Assembly (NCBI GenBank): GCA_964586675.1
Contig: CAZPHQ010000015.1
Coordinates: forward strand, 1 to 64,000
Source of the DNA: JADLGH01 sp964586675
Lineage (GTDB): Bacteria; Desulfobacterota_D; UBA1144; Nemesobacterales; UBA2774
Direction of reading: 5' to 3'
DNA: 64,000 nt
Shown here: piece after piece, positions 14,880 to 22,984 of the stretch
Position numbering within the stretch: the first letter of the stretch is position 1
How the letters are laid out: each line of letters opens with the position of its first letter
Notes under the pieces: model-generated
The model's input: only the letters and a program-made list of their open reading frames with translations
The model's database searches: none
What the model was told of the DNA's origin: nothing
Position numbers and translations under genes: made by a program

Positions 14880-16304
14880 TTATTTCAGCAGCGCGCCCAG
14901 ATCTATAGGCTGGCCGTTTATGATAACCTGCCCCGCTTTGTAGGCCGCTTCTATCTTGTAGGAATCGCCCTCGCTCACCAGTATATCCCCCGAGACAAGC
15001 ATGTTTATTTCGTCCTCGGCCGCTCCCCTGGCAAGCTCCGCGAGCTCCTCGTCCGTCGGCGGGTCGTCTCCCATGGATGCAAGGTTGTTCAGCACTTCTT
15101 CTTTCTTGTGGTCGGTGAGGGCCGAGATGAAAAGCTCCTTCGAGACCGTTATGCCGGCGTCGGCTGTGAGCGCAGCCAGCATGAGAACCGGGTTCTGCGC
15201 CAAGTCGACATTCTCGAGGCCCTCCCCGTCGGCGTATATGCCGAGGTGACCTTCGAGCTTGCCTCCGGACGTTTCGAGCGAGAGCTTCCTGAGCTCGATC
15301 TTCGGCGACTTGCTTATAAAGCCCGGGAGGAGATTCACGAGCTCTCCTGTGAAGCGGGCCTTCGCCTCCTCATTGTCCGCCGCGTCCTGGTTCTCGTTTA
15401 TGAGCCGCTGGAGCTTCTTCCACGACGCCGAATCTATATTGCTAATGGAAAGCTCGTACCCGCCGTTCCCGTATTTATCGCTCCCGAAAGTCAGCCCGCT
15501 GAAAACGAGGCTGTGCGAGCTGTCGAGAATCCCGCTCTTGTCTTCGGAGTTGCCCTTGAACACTATATTCGTAATCGCGAGATTTTTCTTACCGTTTGCG
15601 CCGGGCTTCGCAGAGAAATCCAGGCTGTCCACTGTGAGGTTGACGTCGCCTGTCGGGTATTCGGCATCGGCGGACGCGTACGAAAGCTCCGACCATGCCT
15701 TGAGCCCCGAGACCGTGAGGGTCGAATCCTCGCCGTCGATTTTGAAACCGGGCGATTTGAGGTCACTTATGCTGTGGAACGACTTCGTGTCGTAGTCGAC
15801 CTTTCCCGAAAAACCCTGCCACGAGAGCTTTCCGCCGTTTTCCAGATCGAGCTCGAAGCTCGGCATCGACATGTCGGCCACGGCTTTATTGTCGAAAGAG
15901 ATGACGGTGTGAACGTCTACCGGAGGGATTTTCTCGAACATCTCCGCGTTGGCCGACCCTTCGGCGGGGATCAGCCTGATCTCGGAATCCATCACCGCAA
16001 GCACCGGGGCGGCTTTCGCTTTTCCGCCGAATACCGCGAGTACGGGTATCGGGCCGTGGTATATGGTGTCCGTCTCGTCGAGCCTGACGATCTCTTTCCC
16101 CATGTTCTTGACGGCGAAAACCGTGCGGGCACTGGAGCTCAGGAGCCCCCTGTCGTAGCTCTTGCTCACGACGCTGAAGGTGTCGTCCTCGGTATATTTG
16201 TCGACGAGGTCGTTGTAGACCTTTTCGGTGTCCATACCGAACTTGTAGGACGTCCCGACGACGCCCAGGACCAGAACGAGAAGTATTATCGATAAAACCC
16301 TCAT
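14880..16304 (-). CDS. DUF945/YdgA-like membrane-anchored protein
   Basis: 474 aa. One N-terminal hydrophobic helix (about residues 3-20) is followed by a long extracytoplasmic region rich in beta-prone segments such as ITNIVFKG and LVFSGLTFG. Length, the N-terminal anchor and internal repeats of short amphipathic strands resemble the YdgA/DUF945 family of periplasmic proteins of unknown function. It probably faces the periplasm. Its neighbours downstream are the mla genes, which also act in the envelope, but it is separated from them by 144 bp and the family link is only moderately sure. Confidence 0.75.
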   Translation of the reverse strand: MRVLSIILLVLVLGVVGTSYKFGMDTEKVYNDLVDKYTEDDTFSVVSKSYDRGLLSSSARTVFAVKNMGKEIVRLDETDTIYHGPIPVLAVFGGKAKAAPVLAVMDSEIRLIPAEGSANAEMFEKIPPVDVHTVISFDNKAVADMSMPSFELDLENGGKLSWQGFSGKVDYDTKSFHSISDLKSPGFKIDGEDSTLTVSGLKAWSELSYASADAEYPTGDVNLTVDSLDFSAKPGANGKKNLAITNIVFKGNSEDKSGILDSSHSLVFSGLTFGSDKYGNGGYELSISNIDSASWKKLQRLINENQDAADNEEAKARFTGELVNLLPGFISKSPKIELRKLSLETSGGKLEGHLGIYADGEGLENVDLAQNPVLMLAALTADAGITVSKELFISALTDHKKEEVLNNLASMGDDPPTDEELAELARGAAEDEINMLVSGDILVSEGDSYKIEAAYKAGQVIINGQPIDLGALLK

Positions 16305-16448
16305 ATCACTCTCCCTTGTCGGCGTTTCACGATAGCTTAATTATATTTCCCCCGCATGGGGATATGCAACTATGCGCCGCGAATAAACGCCACGGGGGCC
16401 CCGCCTTCGGACCCTGATTCGGACAAATACGGCGCGTGCGCGAAGACC

Positions 16449-17105
16449 TTAATTTACCTCGGCCGCCCCCGGGAAGGGTTTTACGTAGAGCTTGAGATCC
16501 TGGAGAAACTGGCCGTATATCTCGCCGAGCGCCGTGTTCCATCCCCTCATGAGCTCAGGCGCCGAAGCCGTCGGAATGGGAACGTGTGAGCTGTATGTCT
16601 TGTTAAAGACTATACCGGTGCTGTCGCCGTATTCGCTCTCGGGCGTGTATTCGAGGAGGAAAAACTGTATCGTCATCACCGCAGCCGGAGCGCCCCTGTA
16701 GTCGCCGTAGAGCTCTACCACGTTGGACTGTATGTAGTAGCTTGCGAAGCCCTGCCCGAGAGAGCTCATGACGTCTTCGAATATCCCGGTATCCGCGAGC
16801 CATCGTATCGTCATCTCGGTGAGGAGCGAACCCGGAGGCCTGAAGAACTGGTTGTAAAAGTCCGACTCGTAGCTTATATCGTCGACCCTGTATATGAACT
16901 CCTTGCCGTCGCTCCCAGGGGAGACGTTGAACTTCCAAACCTGGGCCACCGTGCCATTTACGGGGGCTGCTACTTTCTCCGCAGGGGGAACCTCGAACAT
17001 ATAGTAGCTCCGCTCGGGGTATTTCTTCGTTATGCCTCCGCACCCTGCCGCGCCGAGCGCGGCGAATACGGCTGCGGATATCAGTAAAAGGAATCTTGCT
17101 CTCAT
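16449..17105 (-). CDS. ABC-transport auxiliary lipoprotein (PqiC/MCE-associated)
   Basis: 218 aa lipoprotein. The ATG at 17105 overlaps the mlaD stop as ATGA and has GGGGGAGG upstream, so the longer frame from 17162 is not used. The signal peptide ends in the lipobox LGAAGC, giving a lipidated Cys near residue 22. The mature part resembles the ABC-transport auxiliary component family that includes PqiC. It is the last gene of the mlaE-mlaF-mlaD operon and probably forms the periplasmic or outer-membrane part of the lipid transporter, in place of a soluble MlaC. Confidence 0.85.
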   Translation of the reverse strand: MRARFLLLISAAVFAALGAAGCGGITKKYPERSYYMFEVPPAEKVAAPVNGTVAQVWKFNVSPGSDGKEFIYRVDDISYESDFYNQFFRPPGSLLTEMTIRWLADTGIFEDVMSSLGQGFASYYIQSNVVELYGDYRGAPAAVMTIQFFLLEYTPESEYGDSTGIVFNKTYSSHVPIPTASAPELMRGWNTALGEIYGQFLQDLKLYVKPFPGAAEVN

Positions 17106-18055
17106 TTCTTTTCCTCCCCCTCGGGTGCGATGTGCGGCGGAGGGCTCCCGAAAAGCACCCACGAGGGGTATTTTTTCAAGGTCTCCATAAAATCCTTCAT
17201 ATCCTCGGAAATGCGTTCTATGTTCTCCATGGTGAGCTTGATATTGTGCTCTCTGTTCGAGAGGAGCCTGTCGGTACGTTTCAAGGTCCTGTTGAGCTCG
17301 CCCGTAATCGCCGAGACGTTCGCCAGGGTTTCCTTCGTCTCCTTGCTCTTGAGCATCCTGTCGAGCTCTGCGGTCGTGGTGTCGATCGTCGTGACGAGCT
17401 TCCGTAGATCCGCGCTGAGCTCCCCTACCTTGGCCTGCTCGACGGCCCTGTTAAGAGACGCGACGAGGTCCTCCACGCCGTCCGTTATCTTCTGTATGTC
17501 GATGTTCTCTATGCTCCGGGACAAATTCTCGATAGTCTGCGTGATCTGCGTTATCGTCCCCGGGGCGGAAGGTATGTAGGAGTAATCGGGGGTCCAGTCG
17601 TGGGCGAGCGGAGGATAGCGGTCGGGGTCGAGATAGACGGCGTTAAGGAAGGCGATACCCGTTACGCCCTGCGAGGCGAGCTGGAGCCTGAGCCCCTTGT
17701 TAACCATTTCCTGATAACCCTTCTGCCTTTCTTCGTGGGTTTGGAACAGCCTCCCCTGCCTGCCCTTCCCGCCTACCTTGTCGAGGTATATCTCGGCCCG
17801 GACGAGAACAAACGTCTTCTTCGTCTTGTACTCGTTGAATACGAACCCGATGTAGCTGACGTTACCTATCTGGACACCCTGGAACTCGAGCGAGGCCCCG
17901 ACGGAGAGGCCCTGCACAGACTGATCGAAGTAGGTCTCGATGGTGGTCTTCTCCTCGAAAAACTTCCCGCCGCCGAAAATTATTATGGCCGCGGCGAGGA
18001 ACAGGCTGGCGATGATAACGAAAAGCCCAATCTTGAAATAATTCGGTTTTTTCAT
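17102..18055 (-). CDS. mlaD: MCE-domain substrate-binding protein MlaD
   Basis: 317 aa. One N-terminal transmembrane helix (about 8-28), then an MCE domain starting ETYFDQSVQGLSVGASLEFQ with the GVQIGNVSYIG strand, then a long helical tail (about 170-300) with heptad-like repeats. MCE proteins form hexameric rings that carry phospholipids across the periplasm; the long helices can form a tunnel. The gene overlaps mlaF by 4 nt and the lipoprotein gene by 3 nt, so the complex is probably made in fixed proportion. Confidence 0.93.
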   Translation of the reverse strand: MKKPNYFKIGLFVIIASLFLAAAIIIFGGGKFFEEKTTIETYFDQSVQGLSVGASLEFQGVQIGNVSYIGFVFNEYKTKKTFVLVRAEIYLDKVGGKGRQGRLFQTHEERQKGYQEMVNKGLRLQLASQGVTGIAFLNAVYLDPDRYPPLAHDWTPDYSYIPSAPGTITQITQTIENLSRSIENIDIQKITDGVEDLVASLNRAVEQAKVGELSADLRKLVTTIDTTTAELDRMLKSKETKETLANVSAITGELNRTLKRTDRLLSNREHNIKLTMENIERISEDMKDFMETLKKYPSWVLFGSPPPHIAPEGEEKK

Positions 18056-18867
18056 CTTCCGGACTCCCCTTTATTTTCTTCACCGCCGAGATCAGAGTCG
18101 GTCTGACGCCTGAAGAACTTCTGTACGACCGGGATGGTCGAATGGTCCCTCAGGTATATCGGCTTCCCCTCGGCGATGATACCCTTTGTGCTCTTGTCGA
18201 GCATGATAACCCTGTCCGCTATATTGTAAATGCTGTTAAGCTCGTGAGTCACGACGACGAACGTTACGCCGAGGCTACGGGCGAGCTGTTTTATAAGCTC
18301 GTCGAGCTCCGCCGACGTTATCGGGTCGAGCCCGGCGGACGGCTCGTCCAGAAAAAGGACGCTCGGGTCGAGCGCCATCGCCCGCGCGAGCGCGGCGCGC
18401 TTTATCATGCCGCCGCTGAGCTCGGACGGCATCTTCTCCTCGGAGCCTGTGAGGCCGACGAGCGAGAGCTTCATCCTGCCTATGAGGTCCCTCGCCTCCT
18501 TGCCGAGCTCGGTATACTCCTCGAGCGGCAGCATGACGTTCTGAAGCACCGTCATCGAGCCGAATAGCGCGCCCAGCTGGTAGGCGACCCCTATCCGCTT
18601 GAGTATCTCTATCCTTTCATCGCCCTCGGCCGTGGTAATATCGCGCCCCTCTATTAAAACACTGCCGCTGAAAGGCTTGTAAAGACCTATCATGTGCTTC
18701 AGCAGCGTGCTCTTTCCGCAGCCCGAGCCCCCGAGTATGACGAATATCTCGCCCCTGTATACGTCGAAAGTGATATTGTCGAGTATGGTGTTGTCCCCGT
18801 ACTTCGCCGTGAGGCCCTCGACCTTTATAATAGCTTCTCTTTTACCTTCGCCGTTGTTCCCGCCCAT
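18052..18867 (-). CDS. mlaF: MCE-type ABC transporter ATP-binding protein MlaF
   Basis: 271 aa ABC ATPase. Walker A GGSGCGKST, signature LSGGMIKRAALARA, Walker B VLFLDEPSAGLDP and the switch VVVTHEL are all intact. The signature with MIKR in place of QQQR is characteristic of MlaF/Ttg2A-type ATPases. It powers lipid movement by the adjoining permease. One base separates it from mlaE and it overlaps mlaD, so all belong to one operon. Confidence 0.95.
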   Translation of the reverse strand: MGGNNGEGKREAIIKVEGLTAKYGDNTILDNITFDVYRGEIFVILGGSGCGKSTLLKHMIGLYKPFSGSVLIEGRDITTAEGDERIEILKRIGVAYQLGALFGSMTVLQNVMLPLEEYTELGKEARDLIGRMKLSLVGLTGSEEKMPSELSGGMIKRAALARAMALDPSVLFLDEPSAGLDPITSAELDELIKQLARSLGVTFVVVTHELNSIYNIADRVIMLDKSTKGIIAEGKPIYLRDHSTIPVVQKFFRRQTDSDLGGEENKGESGR

Positions 18868-18868
18868 A

Positions 18869-20014
18869 TCAGATCCCTAGAACATAGTAAATCACGCCGA
18901 ACAGGCCGTCGGTCAATATCATAAGCACGATGCCGAGGACGACGGCGTCCGTCGCCGCGTCGCCGACGGCCGACGGGCCGCGCGAGGCCCTCATGCCCGA
19001 AAGGCAGCCGACGCCCGCTATTATCACCGCAAAAAAGAGCGATTTGAAAAGCCCGGCCAGGAACATCACATATGTTCCCGAGGCCGTTATCTGGTTCATG
19101 TAGGTTTCGAAAGTGAATCCGAGAGAGAGCATTACAACCAGGCCGCCGATGAGCCCGAAGAGGTTCCCGAATACCGTAAGCAGCGGGAGCATCAGGATAG
19201 CGGCGATCACTTTAGGCACGACGAGAAAATTCACGGGGTCGAGCCCCATCGTATCCAGCGCGTCGAGCTCTTCGTTCACCTTCATGGTGCCGAGCTCGGC
19301 GGCGAAGGCCGAGCCGCTCCTGCCGTTTACGACGAACGCAGTCATGAGCGGGCCGAGCTCCTTGAAATAGGCTATGACTATAAGGTCGGCGACGAAAATC
19401 TGGGCGCCATATTGCTGCATGGGCATGGCCGACTGGAACGCTATGACGAGCCCGACGAGGAAGTTGACGAGTGCTATTATGAAAAAGGAGTTTGCGCCGA
19501 ATTTTTCGCAGGTCGTCAGGACCTCGCCCCACCTCACCTTGAACGGGTTAAGGAGCGCCGCTATGAGGCCGACCGTCACCTGCCCCGTGAAGATTATGTG
19601 GACCTTTATCTCCCCGAGAAAATCGTAAGCCGCGCGCCCGACCTTCTCGACGAACCCCTCCCGTTTTTTCGGGGCCTCTTTTTTCTCGGCGAAATCCTCG
19701 GGATTGAAAAGGTTAAAGAGCTTTTGTAAGTCGTCGCTGAGGCCGGTTATCTCGAACGCGCCGCCGGTCTTCTCCTGCATGAGCCTGAGCTCAATGAGGA
19801 GCGCCATACCCGAGGCGTCCATGTAATTTATACCCGAGGCGTCAACAATTACTTTACGGGGTTTTTCCTTCGAAAGCGCGTCCTCGGCCTGATTCCATAT
19901 GCCGGATGTCGTATAGGCGTCGAGCCGCCCCGCCGGCCTGATCGTGAGCGTGCCTTTTCCGTCCTTGGCCGTTTCGAGCGAGGGTGGTGAAGAACCTCTT
20001 TCCGGATTGTTCAT
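18869..20014 (-). CDS. mlaE: STAS-MlaE fusion permease
   Basis: 381 aa. Residues about 20-110 are a STAS domain with the signature VDASGINYMDASGMALL; the MlaE permease follows from about 125, with the conserved ELGPLMTAFVVNGRSGSAFAAELGTM loop and five to six membrane helices. In E. coli the STAS part is a separate protein, MlaB, that regulates the ATPase; here it is fused to the permease. First gene of the transport operon. No clear Shine-Dalgarno sequence precedes the ATG. Confidence 0.93.
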   Translation of the reverse strand: MNNPERGSSPPSLETAKDGKGTLTIRPAGRLDAYTTSGIWNQAEDALSKEKPRKVIVDASGINYMDASGMALLIELRLMQEKTGGAFEITGLSDDLQKLFNLFNPEDFAEKKEAPKKREGFVEKVGRAAYDFLGEIKVHIIFTGQVTVGLIAALLNPFKVRWGEVLTTCEKFGANSFFIIALVNFLVGLVIAFQSAMPMQQYGAQIFVADLIVIAYFKELGPLMTAFVVNGRSGSAFAAELGTMKVNEELDALDTMGLDPVNFLVVPKVIAAILMLPLLTVFGNLFGLIGGLVVMLSLGFTFETYMNQITASGTYVMFLAGLFKSLFFAVIIAGVGCLSGMRASRGPSAVGDAATDAVVLGIVLMILTDGLFGVIYYVLGI

Positions 20015-20114
20015 ATATGCGCAGCGGACTGGCTTTCTTTCCGATTACTGTAACAAGGCCAAATGCGGTTGAATAGCAATTGAGATTAACATAGTATAAT
20101 CCTCCGAGTCAATT

Positions 20115-21191
20115 ATGAACAGGCGTCCTAAATTTGCCAGAAATCTAGACGCATTCTACTACGCTGAAATCTTTCTCGTCTGCGCCGTTTCGGCCGTCCT
20201 CGGCATACGTTTATTCCTCCACATGACGGGCTATCCCCAGATCGGGAACAGCACGCTTCACATAGCCCACATGCTGTGGGGCGGGCTGCTCATGCTGGTT
20301 GCGCTGATAATGCTTTTTTCTTTTATAGGCAAGCGGATAGAGCTCTGGGCGGCCATACTCGGCGGCGCGGGATTCGGCACCTTCATAGACGAGGTCGGGA
20401 AGTTCGTGACGAGCGACAACGACTACTTTTTCGAGCCTTCCGTCGCGATAATGTACGTCGTCATAGTGCTCATAATCCTCGCTCTTCACATGATAAGATC
20501 GGGATGGACGTTTACGCGGAGGGAATATCTCGTAAACGCCTTGAAGGGCCTCGAGGAAGCGGCTCTTTCAGACCTCGACGAGGACGAGAAGAACAAGGTG
20601 CTTCATTACCTCGACAGGAGCGATCCGGACGACCCGCTCACGCCTGCCGTGAGGAAGCTCATAATGAACGTGGAATCCATGCCCCCGCCCTCGCCCGGGC
20701 TTTACCGGAGGTTGAAAGACCGCTGCGGCGATTATTACGAGAGCATAGCAGGGTCGACAATATTCAGGCGAGCGATTGTCGTGCTGTTTCTGTCCCAGCT
20801 CACGATAACGCTCGGCTATGTAGTTTTCCTGACCCTCTACTACGGCTTCGGGCTGGGCTCGAATCTGAGCTTCGCCGCCCTCGAGCGCGCCAAATTCGAT
20901 GTAGACGATCTTTCGTTCGTCGATCTGGCCCGTCTCCTGTCGTCCGTCCTCTCGGGCGTCTTCGTTTTCCTGGGCGTGTATTACATGCGCCGCTCGCGCC
21001 TGAAGGCCTACATGATGTTCGAGCGCGCGGTGCTCGTTTCCATACTGCTCACTTATGTGTTCGTGTTTTACAAGGAGCAGTTCGCCGCGCTCACCGGCCT
21101 CTTCTTTAACCTCCTGATACTCATCGGCCTCAGGATCCTCATAAGGCAGGAGCAGGTGGAGGAGATAAGGACGGCGTCGTTCTGGAAGTGA
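20115..21191 (+). CDS. Multi-pass membrane protein, function unknown
   Basis: 358 aa. Hydrophobic segments near residues 15-35, 52-72, 78-95, 108-128, 220-245, 265-285, 300-320 and 325-345 suggest about eight transmembrane helices split by a soluble region (about 130-215) rich in acidic residues, with DLDEDEKNKVLHYLDRSD. I recognise no family. A TATAAT box (20095-20100) lies 14 nt upstream but lacks a well-placed -35. It is divergent from the mla operon. Confidence 0.75.
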   Translation: MNRRPKFARNLDAFYYAEIFLVCAVSAVLGIRLFLHMTGYPQIGNSTLHIAHMLWGGLLMLVALIMLFSFIGKRIELWAAILGGAGFGTFIDEVGKFVTSDNDYFFEPSVAIMYVVIVLIILALHMIRSGWTFTRREYLVNALKGLEEAALSDLDEDEKNKVLHYLDRSDPDDPLTPAVRKLIMNVESMPPPSPGLYRRLKDRCGDYYESIAGSTIFRRAIVVLFLSQLTITLGYVVFLTLYYGFGLGSNLSFAALERAKFDVDDLSFVDLARLLSSVLSGVFVFLGVYYMRRSRLKAYMMFERAVLVSILLTYVFVFYKEQFAALTGLFFNLLILIGLRILIRQEQVEEIRTASFWK

Positions 21192-21195
21192 GCCT

Positions 21196-22065
21196 TCAGC
21201 CTACGGCGACGCCCTGCATGGAGTAGTAAACCAGGACGAAATAATAGGACACCGGGAAAACGAATATGAGGCTGTCGAACCTGTCGAGGACGCCGCCGTG
21301 CCCCGGAACTATCGCCCCCGAGTCCTTGATGCCGACGCCCCGCTTAATCGCGGATTCCACGAGGTCGCCGAATATGGCGGCCGCCGAGACGAAGAGCGCG
21401 AAGAGTATGGTCCAGTCGGACGAGAGCGGCGAGCCGAAGCCGTAATTGACCACGAGCCCTGATATCACGCATACGACCACGCCGCCCAGGGTTCCCTCGA
21501 CTGTCTTGCCCGGGCTTACGGACGGCGCGATCTTCCTCTTCCCGAATTTATGACCGGCGAAATAGGCCCCCGTGTCGTTGAGGAAGGTGCAGGCTACCGT
21601 GAAGAATATGAAGAAGAATCCTGGGTCCATGAGTTCCTGTGCGTTCTCGGCGTAATACTCTATAGCGCCGCGGGTGTCTATGTTCCGGAGAAGCACCGCG
21701 TGGCAGAGAAGCCAGCCGAGATAAACTATGCCGAAGAGGGTCGCCCCGCCCCTTATTATCGCGCTTTCCTCGCTCGTTTTCCTGAGGTTGAATATGAATA
21801 CCAGCAGCACCGAGAGCGTGAACATGAGGGAGAATTCCATGTAGCCCGTGTACGCAGCGGCGGCGATGAGAAGGGACAGGATTATCCCCGAGCCCCGCGC
21901 GAAGGGAAGGCTTCGCGACTGAAGCAGCCTCTGATACTCTATCTGTCCCGTGAGGACGAGGGCCATTATGAAGAGGAGAAATACGAGCCCCCCTACCCTG
22001 AATATGACATAGAGTATCGGGATGGCTATAGCAGCCGTGATTATTCTTTGCCAGAAGTTGCTCAT
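21196..22065 (-). CDS. cdsA: Phosphatidate cytidylyltransferase CdsA
   Basis: 289 aa integral membrane enzyme that makes CDP-diacylglycerol from phosphatidic acid and CTP, the branch point of phospholipid synthesis. The C-terminal family signature is present: IFGDLVESAIKRGVGIKDSG followed by IVPGHGGVLDRFDSLIF. About eight hydrophobic helices fit the family. No isoprenyl transferase or dxr lies beside it, unlike many genomes. It is convergent with the upstream membrane-protein gene, 4 nt apart. Confidence 0.95.
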   Translation of the reverse strand: MSNFWQRIITAAIAIPILYVIFRVGGLVFLLFIMALVLTGQIEYQRLLQSRSLPFARGSGIILSLLIAAAAYTGYMEFSLMFTLSVLLVFIFNLRKTSEESAIIRGGATLFGIVYLGWLLCHAVLLRNIDTRGAIEYYAENAQELMDPGFFFIFFTVACTFLNDTGAYFAGHKFGKRKIAPSVSPGKTVEGTLGGVVVCVISGLVVNYGFGSPLSSDWTILFALFVSAAAIFGDLVESAIKRGVGIKDSGAIVPGHGGVLDRFDSLIFVFPVSYYFVLVYYSMQGVAVG

Positions 22066-22175
22066 GCCGGTCGAATAGATATAATGTCCATAACCTGACG
22101 GTTATTGCAAATAAATTATTAATCCCTATGAACGAGCCGGTAATAAAGCCTATATTCGAGCCGAAAGGAGAGCCG

Positions 22176-22895
22176 ATGAGCGCTGCGGTTTTCCTCTCGG
22201 GCTCGGGCACCAATTTCATTTCCATCGCTGAAGAGGAAAGGCGTCTCGCCCGCGCCGGGGGAAAACTTTACGGCAGAATAGACGCCGTGTTCACGAACGC
22301 CCCCGGGTCCGAAGGGGCGAAGAAGGCCGCGGAATACGGGATACCGGTTCTCGGCGTCAGCTCGAAAAAATATTTCGACTTCCTCCACAAAAGCCCCGAA
22401 GACGAGGAGATGAGGGATTACTACGACGCCGCGGCGCTTGCGCTTGTCGAGAACGTCTGCTCGCCCGACATTATAGTTCTTGCAGGCTACAGGCGGAGAC
22501 TCGGCAGGGTTTTCATTGAAAGGTACAGCGGCAGAATATTGAACCTCTACCCGGGGGACATAACGAAGGATTACCTCGTAAGAGGCGTAGACGCCTGCGT
22601 GCAGGCGCTCCGGGCCGGTGAAGACAGCATAAGGTGTACGGTATATCTCGAATGCTTGGGCGAGAGGTTCGGCGCGGCTCTGGTTCAGTCGCCGCCCGTA
22701 TCGCTAGTGGGCTTCACAGAGGACGACAAGGATGCGATGGGGGCCAAAATCAGGGAAGAGGCCGAATGGAAGGCCTTTCCCTTCGCCGTCCACGAGCTTT
22801 TAGCCAAAGGAAGGGCCGGGATCGATAAAGATGGGGCTTTATACGTTGACGGAATCAGGCTGGGGCCAGCGGGTTACGCTATGGAAAGTCCCTGA
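22176..22895 (+). CDS. Formyltransferase-fold protein, PurN-like but atypical
   Basis: 239 aa. The frame is open from 22128, but the ATG at 22176 has AAAGGAGA 6 nt upstream and the protein then begins AVFLSGSGTNF, the glycine loop of glycinamide ribonucleotide formyltransferase. DIIVLAGYRRRLG also matches. The catalytic Asn-x-His of PurN (NIHPS) reads NLYPGD here, so the asparagine is kept but the histidine is tyrosine, and the DxG loop is not recognisable. It may act on another substrate or not transfer formyl groups at all. Confidence 0.75.
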   Translation: MSAAVFLSGSGTNFISIAEEERRLARAGGKLYGRIDAVFTNAPGSEGAKKAAEYGIPVLGVSSKKYFDFLHKSPEDEEMRDYYDAAALALVENVCSPDIIVLAGYRRRLGRVFIERYSGRILNLYPGDITKDYLVRGVDACVQALRAGEDSIRCTVYLECLGERFGAALVQSPPVSLVGFTEDDKDAMGAKIREEAEWKAFPFAVHELLAKGRAGIDKDGALYVDGIRLGPAGYAMESP

Positions 22896-22984
22896 TCATA
22901 GCGCGAACTTCATCTATAAAACACTTTAAATACGCTCTGCAATCTATTGAAATAATAGATTAATCCGTCCGATATGGCGTCGCG

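Noticed and set aside
14461..16295. Plus-strand frames starting in repeat units 1 and 4 (SADDRRSKH-like peptides).
   Set aside because: Substitutions between the units are not codon-biased, and the longer frame is antisense to the DUF945-like gene.
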